33,627 nt of DNA from Candidatus Bathyarchaeota archaeon (lineage in GTDB: Archaea; Thermoproteota; Bathyarchaeia; Bathyarchaeales; DTEX01): the NCBI GenBank assembly GCA_018397055.1, contig JAGTQS010000006.1, forward strand, positions 1 through 33,627, read 5' to 3'. The stretch's first letter is position 1. Every line of letters begins with the position of its first letter. Shown one piece after another: positions 1 to 8,418 of this stretch. A program made the position numbers and the translations under genes. The notes beneath the pieces are model-generated. The model searched no databases. It saw only the letters and a program-made list of their open reading frames with translations, and was not told the origin of the DNA.

Positions 1-397
1 GAGACGCTTCAATGTTAACAGACGAACCATCAAACACCAAACGATAAAAGACAGGAGAACGAATTATGCATTAGACTAATATGGAAAGAGAAGCTTATAA
101 ATTTACCATATTCTTATTCAAATTAAATTTTATAAATTTACTTAAGTGAAAATTATTATATAATTTACAGTAATCCGCAATACGTAAATACGCATTGTTA
201 TTTCATGGATAATTAATGTTTTTACCTGTTGAAATTATGTAAAATTTACCACTTAAAGTAGTAAGATATTTCGCTTTTTGACGTAGAAACTGTAAAATTA
301 CTTTGAAGTTAATTGAAAATATCGATGTATACATATCTTTTTTACCGAAAGAAACTTAAATTTACCTTTATTTGGCGAATTACCAATCAATTAAAGA

Positions 398-445
398 GTA
401 TACTTTTTTTGTAAAAGTATACAATTTTTAGCCTAAAAAGTATAC
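398..445. repeat. Palindromic AT-rich repeat cluster: GTATACTTTT-n5-AAAAGTATAC plus a third AAAAGTATAC
   Basis: GTATACTTTT at 398-407, AAAAGTATAC at 413-422 and again at 436-445; TTTTAGCCTAAAA palindrome lies between the last two. Confidence 0.6.
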
Positions 446-533
446 ATATTATAAAAATGCTTCTTTTAGTAAAAAACGGTAATTTTAGGCTTATTTGATT
501 TTTAATAAAAAAGAAGGGAAGTTAAAGGGAAAT

Positions 534-583
534 TTTACACTTTTTTACATTTAGACATCATTTTTTAGATAGAAAAGTGTAAA
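534..583. repeat. Inverted repeat TTTACACTTTT ... AAAAGTGTAAA
   Basis: 11-bp perfect inverted repeat, arms at 534-544 and 573-583. Confidence 0.5.
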
Positions 584-1308
584 CGTTCGATTTCTCCAGA
601 CATTAACGAAAACCACCGATTAACCGGAATTAAGGATCTGGACAGCATAATCGGCGGCTTGAAGAGGGGAGGCTTAACCCTATTCGAAATTGAATACGGC
701 GTCGGGCTTCGTCATATTCCATTTCTTGATCAAATAGCCATGAACTTGTCAAGCAACAACATCGGCGTAGTTCGAATACGGTCTGCAGGTGTATCATCAA
801 CACTAGAAAATGAGCTTCCAAGGGCTAAGGGAATATACCAGTTTAAACCCAAAACCTGGATCACATGGAGATTGGAAAAGCGTTTCCGACATCAAGGGAG
901 TATGTGGACTTTTTTGAGGTCATCAAGAAAGAAAGCTCCAAGATTTTAGAGTTGTCGCTGATGGAATCCAGAAAAGAGTATGCTGAGTTTCTTGAGCAAA
1001 AAAGGGAAGGTCATCCCAGCGTTGCAGAATTTATTGGGTTAGGCACCTTTGAAATCCTTTACGGCGCAGATAACACCTTAAAATTGTTGGACGAAGCTGT
1101 TTCCAGAGTAATTGAAAATAACGAGGTGCTAATTGCCGTAGTAAAGAGAGGCATGAAAACAGTTGAAATGATTACAAAGATAGCTCATGCCCACCTAGTT
1201 TTCAAGGACATAGTTGGTAGCTTGTTCATTTACGGCGTCCAGCCGAGAACTGGGCTTTACAATGTTTCGTCAGATGAACAAGGCATTCACCTTACGCCCG
1301 TAGTATAA
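569..1308 (+). pseudogene. RecA/KaiC-like ATPase, frameshifted (fragments in two frames), degenerate P-loop
   Basis: Frame of the 659 ORF reads ...LTGIKDLDSIIGGLKRGGLTLFEIEYGVGLRHIPFLDQIAMNLSSNNIGVVRI (KaiC-type N-terminus); the continuation is in the frame of 865-1308; switch must lie between about 847 and 949. Confidence 0.5.
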
Positions 1309-1320
1309 GGGGTATAAACA

Positions 1321-1890
1321 TTGAGCTACGAAGCAAAAATCGTCGAAGCCCTTCGGAAATCCGATGGAAAACTAAGCACTATAGAACTAGCCAGAGAAAC
1401 AGGGCTTCCTAAAACAACGTTAATCAAGTATCTTACGTCTTTCAAAATGTCAGGAAAAGCCGACTTCGAGGATGTTGGGGTCTCGAGAATTTGGCGCCTC
1501 GTCACACCGACAAAAGTCAAATCATTTGTGAAAAAGAAGGAACTGGATAAAATGTTGAAAAAGCTCGTTGAGGACACTAACCTCTCAGGCTGCGCTGTTG
1601 TTGACCGAGAAGGCTTCGTACTTTCAGCCTTTTTGCCGTATAACGTTACCCAAGAAAAACTAGGCTATTTAGCTAACCTGCTGTTCGAGGTTAATGAGAA
1701 AATTGCCATGTTCTCCGGCATACAATATTTACATCGAACAATCTTTGAAGGAAGTGAGGAAACAATTTTTTCAAGGTATTCGGGAAACTATGTCTTTATA
1801 GCCTTTTTGAAGCATAACGCGATGCTTTGGCCGTTAAGGCAGGAGACAGAGTCGCTTATAAAGCGAATTAATGGGGTACTAATAACCTAG
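1321..1890 (+). CDS. Winged-helix DNA-binding domain fused to roadblock/LC7-like domain
   Basis: N-terminal IVEALRKSDGKLSTIELARETGLPKTTLIKYL HTH; C-terminal LSGCAVVDREGFVLSAFLP...roadblock-like; TTG start. Confidence 0.65.
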   Translation: MSYEAKIVEALRKSDGKLSTIELARETGLPKTTLIKYLTSFKMSGKADFEDVGVSRIWRLVTPTKVKSFVKKKELDKMLKKLVEDTNLSGCAVVDREGFVLSAFLPYNVTQEKLGYLANLLFEVNEKIAMFSGIQYLHRTIFEGSEETIFSRYSGNYVFIAFLKHNAMLWPLRQETESLIKRINGVLIT

Positions 1891-2002
1891 AAATTTTTGG
1901 AACATACTAAGTTGGTGGCATCCACTCTAAGAAACATTTTAATTAAACTTTGCGTAGTAATTGTGTTACATATACTATAACAGATGACGGTGTTGATTTG
2001 TA

Positions 2003-2365
2003 ATGAGCGAAGGCACAACTCTTCCACCAGCTGTTCAAGAAAGGCTGTTAAGACTGCAACAACTACAACAAACTCTTCAGAACGTTTTGACACAGAAACA
2101 GCAAGTTGAACTTGAACTCCTTGAAGTTGACCAAGCCCTAAGCGAGCTTGAGAAAACCGCTGACGACGGCGTGATTTATAAATCAGTTGGGTCGCTTCTC
2201 ATAAAAACCGAAAAACAAAAAGTCGCCGATGAACTAAAGGAAAAGAAGGAACTTTCGAACATGAGGGTTTCGGTTCTTGGTAAACAAGAAGAGCGGCTTC
2301 GAACACAGATCAAGGAACTTAACGAGAAACTGCAAAAAGATCTTCGGCCGCTTTCTTCTGGCTGA
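2003..2365 (+). CDS. pfdB: Prefoldin subunit beta
   Basis: Coiled-coil protein with LPPAVQERLLRLQQLQQTLQNVLTQKQQVELELLEVDQAL and GSLLIKTEK; typical archaeal prefoldin beta. Confidence 0.92.
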   Translation: MSEGTTLPPAVQERLLRLQQLQQTLQNVLTQKQQVELELLEVDQALSELEKTADDGVIYKSVGSLLIKTEKQKVADELKEKKELSNMRVSVLGKQEERLRTQIKELNEKLQKDLRPLSSG

Positions 2366-2679
2366 TGGTGGAATTTTTGGAGGAATCAAACAAGTTATCG
2401 TTATCCGATGATCAGATTGAGGAATTGTGCATATTAGCTGATGAAGCTGCTAGAAAATATGTAACCTCAAAAATTTCGAAAAACGAGGTCAATGACCTAG
2501 TAGTCTCGGTGAACCTTGAAGACGCGAAAGAGCTGATAGTTGAAATAGAGGTCGAACTGTCTCTTTCTGATTTATACGCCGAGGAAGACGCTAGAAAATT
2601 GGCGGACGAAGCGGTCAAATCAGCCTTTAGGGCAATTGATGAATACGTGAAGGAAGTTAGATGTCAGCCAAAGACTTAA
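2365..2679 (+). CDS. DUF3194-like archaeal protein
   Basis: Small acidic protein directly overlapping prefoldin beta, the usual archaeal context. Confidence 0.65.
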   Translation: MVEFLEESNKLSLSDDQIEELCILADEAARKYVTSKISKNEVNDLVVSVNLEDAKELIVEIEVELSLSDLYAEEDARKLADEAVKSAFRAIDEYVKEVRCQPKT

Positions 2680-3671
2680 AATCTATTTTTGAAAGAGTTA
2701 ACCCAAAGTATGTTCTTTTGTTATGCCATCAAAATGCAGATCCAGACGCTATCTGTTCAGCCTTCGCCTTTTCGCGGCTAATAAAAACGCTAAACCAAAA
2801 CACAAAGGTTGACATTGCTTGCCCTGATGGAATAAGTAAGCTTTCAAAGGTCTTGAGCAAGTATCTTCCTATGGAGATAATGACGGAGGAGCCCCTTTTT
2901 GAAGATGCGGATATCATCGTCATGCTTGACACGAACACGATCCGGCAACTTGGAAAATGGAGCGAGAAGGTGAAAGGTTCTTCCGCCTATCTTATTTTGA
3001 TTGATCACCACGCGAGTCACCCGGAAACTGAAAAGGTTGTTTCTCTTTGCATTTCAGATGAAAAATCGTCATCCACATGCGAGATTGTGTATGGCTTTTA
3101 TGGGGAGCTTGGCTTAAATTTCTCAAAAGAAGAGGCTGAAGCGCTATTTTTGGGGATAGCTTTCGACACAAAACACTTTATTTTGGCAAACTCAGCCACC
3201 TTCAAAATCATAGCTGATCTAGTAAGCGTCGGAGTGAATGCTCAGGAATCTTTGTCACGTTTGTCTCTTCCGATTGACCTTTCTGAACGCATAGCCCGCC
3301 TTAAAGCCAGTAGAAGAATGAAGCTTTTGAGAATCAACAACTGGTTAATCGCTTTTTCCCATGTAAGGTCTTTCCAAGCTTCAGCTGCGAGGGCAATAGT
3401 CGAGATGGGTGCGCATCTAGCTGTTGTCGGAGGACAAAAAGACGATCAGCTACAAATAAGCATCAGGTCAGACCAGGAATTTTATGCGCAAACAGGGTTT
3501 CACGTGGGAAAAGATCTAGCTAAACCTTTAGGCGAGTTTCTTCATGGAATGGGAGGAGGACACTCAACAGCAGCAGGAATAAACGGAACAGGGGACTTTG
3601 AGTCTGCTGTTAAGCGGGCAATAAAAATTTTGAGAGCAGGTCTCGTGAAAAACCAAAATTCGAAAAAGTGA
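2661..3671 (+). CDS. DHH/DHHA1 family phosphoesterase
   Basis: LLCHQNADPDAICSAFAF, MLDTNT, LIDHHASH, and C-terminal GGGHSTAAGI motifs. Confidence 0.92.
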   Translation: MSAKDLKSIFERVNPKYVLLLCHQNADPDAICSAFAFSRLIKTLNQNTKVDIACPDGISKLSKVLSKYLPMEIMTEEPLFEDADIIVMLDTNTIRQLGKWSEKVKGSSAYLILIDHHASHPETEKVVSLCISDEKSSSTCEIVYGFYGELGLNFSKEEAEALFLGIAFDTKHFILANSATFKIIADLVSVGVNAQESLSRLSLPIDLSERIARLKASRRMKLLRINNWLIAFSHVRSFQASAARAIVEMGAHLAVVGGQKDDQLQISIRSDQEFYAQTGFHVGKDLAKPLGEFLHGMGGGHSTAAGINGTGDFESAVKRAIKILRAGLVKNQNSKK

Positions 3672-5846
3672 TTACTTTTCCTTAGATACCTTTTTCACAA
3701 ATGAGATACATTTTGCCTTAAATGTTTCGTAGCTGCTTGAAAACTCGTCCATCGTCTTTATAACCGCTCCGAAGCTTTGCCATTGCGAAGGCAAGATTCC
3801 CCCAGAACCATACTGTTCAACGCTGGGTATTTTGGCTTTTTTCATGATTTCAGACTGAGGCTTTGTTATTTCATAGAATTTATTCACTTCATTTTTTAAG
3901 TCGTTTGTGTCCCTTGTTAATCTTTGAAGAATTGCGGAATCAAGAGGCTTAAGGATAGATTCGAGGCAGTTTTCAATTTTGAAGCTTGGCTCTGAACACG
4001 CCGACAAAACTGCTGTTTGGTGGTTGGGAAATTCGGTGTGCGTCATGTTTGTCTCTGCTAAGGTGAGAAGCGTTTCTTTCGTATGTCTCTTGGAAGCTGG
4101 AAGAATGTCAATTCCAAACAGCACTTCCTTGGCTTGTTCTTCGGCTAAGTCATACCTAGCTTGCAAATATAATATCCATTTCGGCTTGTTTTGAGGACTA
4201 AAGAAAATTTCGTAAACTTTTTTGGTTACTAATATGCCGCAGTATCCGATGTCGTTCTCCAAAGTTTCCAGATAAGCCTTAACCCTTTCTTCCGAGTTGT
4301 ATGGCACACCATGTTTTGCAAGGAAGCGAATCATCTGCTCCTTATTTAATGGACGAAGGTATTTTCGGCTACTAACAACTATTATTTTTTCAGCCAGAGT
4401 TTTTTTCTGAGAGACCTCGTCCCATGCTCCTAGCTCCTCAGCAAGGTTTTTCAGAGCGACATCTTTGTCAGATGCTTTTTCTATTGCTTTCTTCACAAGC
4501 GCCTCAGCCTGAACCTCTCTTACATGGTCGTCAAGTCTTCCACCCATGTTTGTCTCGTACACGGTTGTTAAAGGAATGCCCTTCTTAACTGCCTCAGCCC
4601 TTCCTTCTATCTTTGCAAGGATCAGTTCAACCATTTGTGGAACAGTAAAAGTAACCGTGTTGTTGGTGCCGATTCCTAGACTTTCAAGTTTTCTTGTAAT
4701 GTCAATTGAAGCTGGGGAACTTCCTGCAACCTTGAAAACTATATTCGGTCTTCCCCTCTCCACGTTTTCTGAGTATCCCCACAACAGCCAAGCATCATAG
4801 AGTCTAAGAAACTCCTGAGCGTCCAAGTAAAATTTTAGAGCGTAGTTTACACTTTCTTCGTAGTTATCGGCAATAAACGGATTAAGCTGAAGGCTTATCA
4901 TTCCGTGAACCATGTTCGAGGCGACTGCAATAGGTCGAAAAACTGTTAGATTCCGCCAGATGCTGACCTCGGTTGCGTAAGCAGTTATCTCGTCTCCATG
5001 TTTCCCAGGGTCATTTAAGAGTTCTGGATGCTGCTTGATTATGGCTTTAAAATCGGGACATAGATCTTCGCCGTTATAACCTTCCCACATTGAGGGGTCA
5101 TCCTCATAGGCTACTGCAGCTAAAGACGGATTGGTTGTTACTTGAACAAAGCCCACATGGCGTAGAAATCTAAGTCCCAAAGCGTAGTCATTTCCAAACT
5201 TGCATGCCCCCCTCATGCTAAGTTTATAATATACATTGTTCTGAATCTGTTGTTCAGACAACCTTAAGAAGGATCCTAAAACATCCTTGTTGTCAAGTTC
5301 TTTTTCAATTTTCTCCGCAATATGTGCAACCATTGCCCCTGGGGGTCTGTATACAACCTTCATTACAGTTTTCATTTCTGTTAAGGTTCTTTCGACCACT
5401 GCTTTGGCGATTGACGCTTCATTTTGGTCATCATTATAGGTGCTGCTTCTTTCAAGAGCCTCTAACCCCTTCAAAGCCGATGTCAACAAAGAGAGAGAAC
5501 TTTTTACCTCATTTTCAGAAAAACCCATAATCTTTTTTTCAAACCCAATCAGGTTTAGAGCTAGGTTTAACAGAGTGTCGTAAATTCTTGCGCATTGAAC
5601 AACCTTTTCCTCGTGTTTCTTGTCAAGAACAGCCTTATTGAATGCAAGGTTAAGTTTACGGATTGTGTCGCCCAATGTTTCTTCCAAGTGTCCCCTCATT
5701 TCGGGATGAAGAATGTGGTCTGCGGCGAGTTTAGAGTACCCTTTCAGAGTCAACCTAACAATATGGTCTGAGTGGTCTAAGCTCAACGGGAAACTTTCCA
5801 ATTCATCCGGTTTTGTCTGCATCAATGTGTCTGAAACTTTTTTCAA
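3672..5846 (-). CDS. Transaldolase-like protein with long N- and C-terminal extensions
   Basis: VTTNPSLAAVAYE, GISLQLNPFIAD and IVFKVAGSSPASIDITRKLESLGIGTNNTVTFTV (candidate Schiff-base Lys) in a 724-aa protein. Confidence 0.75.
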   Translation of the reverse strand: MKKVSDTLMQTKPDELESFPLSLDHSDHIVRLTLKGYSKLAADHILHPEMRGHLEETLGDTIRKLNLAFNKAVLDKKHEEKVVQCARIYDTLLNLALNLIGFEKKIMGFSENEVKSSLSLLTSALKGLEALERSSTYNDDQNEASIAKAVVERTLTEMKTVMKVVYRPPGAMVAHIAEKIEKELDNKDVLGSFLRLSEQQIQNNVYYKLSMRGACKFGNDYALGLRFLRHVGFVQVTTNPSLAAVAYEDDPSMWEGYNGEDLCPDFKAIIKQHPELLNDPGKHGDEITAYATEVSIWRNLTVFRPIAVASNMVHGMISLQLNPFIADNYEESVNYALKFYLDAQEFLRLYDAWLLWGYSENVERGRPNIVFKVAGSSPASIDITRKLESLGIGTNNTVTFTVPQMVELILAKIEGRAEAVKKGIPLTTVYETNMGGRLDDHVREVQAEALVKKAIEKASDKDVALKNLAEELGAWDEVSQKKTLAEKIIVVSSRKYLRPLNKEQMIRFLAKHGVPYNSEERVKAYLETLENDIGYCGILVTKKVYEIFFSPQNKPKWILYLQARYDLAEEQAKEVLFGIDILPASKRHTKETLLTLAETNMTHTEFPNHQTAVLSACSEPSFKIENCLESILKPLDSAILQRLTRDTNDLKNEVNKFYEITKPQSEIMKKAKIPSVEQYGSGGILPSQWQSFGAVIKTMDEFSSSYETFKAKCISFVKKVSKEK

Positions 5847-5961
5847 TTTAGGTCATCCACTTTTTAAATTGTCACGTATTGCCTATTGTTAAGGTAACCT
5901 AAAACACATAAATTTATCGTGCAGAAGACAACAATCTTAAGAAAGATTACATATTTACTTC

Positions 5962-7155
5962 TTATTGCGTTCCCATTTTCCTCTTAAAATATGCTATCTC
6001 TTGGCTTGAAAGAATTTCCTTTGGATGAATGAAAGTAACGCCTATCTGATCTACTTTCAGGTCTCTTGTCGTTATCCATTCTTTTCCCGGCTGCATCGTG
6101 GAATGAGGATGAGGCTGAACATCCTCTGGAAAAACGTCCTCAGCTATTCTATACAGAAATCCAGACTTTTTTCCGTCATGTTTAATTGTTCCGTCATCCG
6201 AAACGCTGACAATCGTTGGCGCGTGAGAAAACACCCTAGCCAATTCCTCGTCTTGGGTAATCGTAGATCCTTTTTGGAGGACGCTTAATCTTAGAGGAGA
6301 GCCGTGGAACCAGGGTCTGGCAAAGTCTATTGACGGCGTAAATTCTTCTTCTTTTTTCCTAATAGCCCTCAAATCAAGAGAGTTCAACCAGTCAACAGTT
6401 TCTTTGATAACTTCGAGTGTGTGCTCTTTTAATGAGAAAACGTGGTCTCCACCTTTAACTATGTGAAGTTTGTTTTTATCATTTAGGCCTTTAATTATTT
6501 CATAGCCTCGCAATGCAACTTCCAAAGGAACTGTTTGGTCAGAATCCCCATGCACAATTAGTATAGGTGCCTTTATTTTGTCCATGATGCCGTAGGGAAT
6601 CGTTTCATCCAATGTATCAAAGAAAGGCTTCTTTAGATACCAACCATTATTGAGCGAAACGCTTTCGCCTCTCTTAAGCAACTCAAGTTTTTCACTTCCA
6701 ACCATGCCTTCGAACATTTGTTTTAATGGAGCCAACGCTGCGGAATACAATATAACGTATTTTACACGGTTGTCCCTAGAGGCAAGAATCGAAGCGACCC
6801 TTCCACCCATGCTCAGCCCAATCACGCCGATCAACTTGTCGTCGACTTCTAGAAGGCTAGATAAAAACGTAAGCGCCTGTTCAGCGTCACTTACCTCTCC
6901 AGGAACAGTCATGTCCTCAAACTCGCCGTCGCTGTCCCCAGAGCCTCTGAAATCGAAACGTAGAACAACAAACCCAGCCTTGCATAGGGCTCTCGCAATT
7001 TGGACAAAAAACCTGTGGGCCTCAGATTTGTGTCCCGTAAACCCGTGAAACATTGCGATAGCTGGAGCTTTCTGGTCTGGGGAAAGGTCGTCGGGCACGT
7101 GCAAGATGCCAATCAGCTGCTGCCTGTAGTTATTGAATGATACTGGCTTTATCAT
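5962..7155 (-). CDS. Alpha/beta hydrolase with ~119-aa C-terminal extension of possible ADP-ribosyltransferase-like fold
   Basis: FHGFTGHKSEAH, FDFRGSGDSDG, GLSMGGRVAS, VHGDSDQTVP, GGDHVF; start moved to M58 of the ORF because the longer start overlaps the upstream CDS; C-terminal WFHGSPLRLSVLQKGSTIT... Confidence 0.8.
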   Translation of the reverse strand: MIKPVSFNNYRQQLIGILHVPDDLSPDQKAPAIAMFHGFTGHKSEAHRFFVQIARALCKAGFVVLRFDFRGSGDSDGEFEDMTVPGEVSDAEQALTFLSSLLEVDDKLIGVIGLSMGGRVASILASRDNRVKYVILYSAALAPLKQMFEGMVGSEKLELLKRGESVSLNNGWYLKKPFFDTLDETIPYGIMDKIKAPILIVHGDSDQTVPLEVALRGYEIIKGLNDKNKLHIVKGGDHVFSLKEHTLEVIKETVDWLNSLDLRAIRKKEEEFTPSIDFARPWFHGSPLRLSVLQKGSTITQDEELARVFSHAPTIVSVSDDGTIKHDGKKSGFLYRIAEDVFPEDVQPHPHSTMQPGKEWITTRDLKVDQIGVTFIHPKEILSSQEIAYFKRKMGTQ

Positions 7156-7189
7156 TTTACCCACCCTATATTGTGTACAATGGCTGGCT

Positions 7190-8230
7190 TCATTTAAAAA
7201 TTCCTTGAATATGGTTTTTACGATTTTCCGACTTAAGACTTGTGGGTATGAGGTCAACTGGATAAGACCTGATTCGGAGTTTTTGCTCAATAAAATGTGA
7301 AAGGGCGTCATCAAATCTGTTTCCATGACAGGTTAGCACAGTTTTTGGTCGGCATTCCTCAACGAATCTGATTAGCCTTGGGAAATCAGCGTGGTCGCTT
7401 AGTGGAAAAGCGGTTTTCTTCGCCCACACTGCCCATCCTGAAACCAGTGCGGGAACAAACTCAGTATGGTCTTGAAGGTCCAGCTGCTTGGGTGTGATGT
7501 AGACAGTGTTGCCTGAGTCGATGACCTCTTGAGCTTCCTCGGATTTCGCATCCACGTATTCAAGCTTATAACCGTGAGTTTCATAAATTTGGTTGATTCT
7601 TGAAACTTTCCAGTGAGTAACAACTGGAATGTCTACCTCGTTGAAGATGCTGATTATTTCCTGCGCGTTTCCTAACGGGTCGGTTTGAAATGTTGGGATT
7701 TTGCCTGTTTTTATAATCTTCTTTGCCCAAACAATCATTTCTTTCCCTACCTCGTCTTCGGATGGAAAGGTAAAGCTTGGAGAACCGAATGTTGCTTCTA
7801 GAACAAGCACATCGCACTGCACAGGCTCTGCGGGTTTCATAGTCTTGGTGTATTCGGTGTTAAAGTCTCCTGTGAAAAGAACGTTACCTTCAGGCGTTCT
7901 AACCTCGAACTCGCAGGAGCCTAAAACGTGACCAGAATTGTGGGAAACAACCTCGATGTCGTCAAAGGTGACTTTTGAACCAACTTCGAGAGGCTGCCAG
8001 TTTTCTGGTTTTATCCCATAGCTAGCAATAAGGTCGCAGGTTGGCTGAGTGGAATACTTCTGCAACCCGTCTATTCTAAATGCGGCTGAATGGTCAAAGT
8101 GACCGTGACTCACAAAAACCAAACAGTGGCTAAGACAATTATTTTGAGGGTCAAACATAACCTGTATCCCTTCGCTCTCAATGATGATTCCGCTTTTCCA
8201 CCTAACCCTCAAAACCCAACCGCCAACCAA
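7190..8230 (-). CDS. MBL-fold (Cft2-type) RNA-processing exonuclease-like protein
   Basis: VSHGHFDHSAAF, HVLGSCEFEV, FTGDFNTE, SDHADF motifs. Confidence 0.85.
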   Translation of the reverse strand: MVGGWVLRVRWKSGIIIESEGIQVMFDPQNNCLSHCLVFVSHGHFDHSAAFRIDGLQKYSTQPTCDLIASYGIKPENWQPLEVGSKVTFDDIEVVSHNSGHVLGSCEFEVRTPEGNVLFTGDFNTEYTKTMKPAEPVQCDVLVLEATFGSPSFTFPSEDEVGKEMIVWAKKIIKTGKIPTFQTDPLGNAQEIISIFNEVDIPVVTHWKVSRINQIYETHGYKLEYVDAKSEEAQEVIDSGNTVYITPKQLDLQDHTEFVPALVSGWAVWAKKTAFPLSDHADFPRLIRFVEECRPKTVLTCHGNRFDDALSHFIEQKLRIRSYPVDLIPTSLKSENRKNHIQGIFK

Positions 8231-8418
8231 ACATACGACACACTATAAATTAGAGTTTCTATCTAAAAAAATTGACAACACAGTTATTTAAAACCATAAA
8301 CTAGAAAGCTAAAAATTTTCCTAACTAATTTCTTATTCAACCCTTTCAGAAAATATAGTGAGGCGTAGGAACCAAAGTCTATAAGAAAAGGCAGTTAAAG
8401 TTTTCCAGCCAACGAGAT

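Noticed and set aside
7156-7326. N-terminal 57 residues of the 454-aa alpha/beta hydrolase ORF
   Set aside because: Mostly overlaps the 3' end of the upstream MBL nuclease in another frame; the Met at 7155 fits the start of hydrolase homology.
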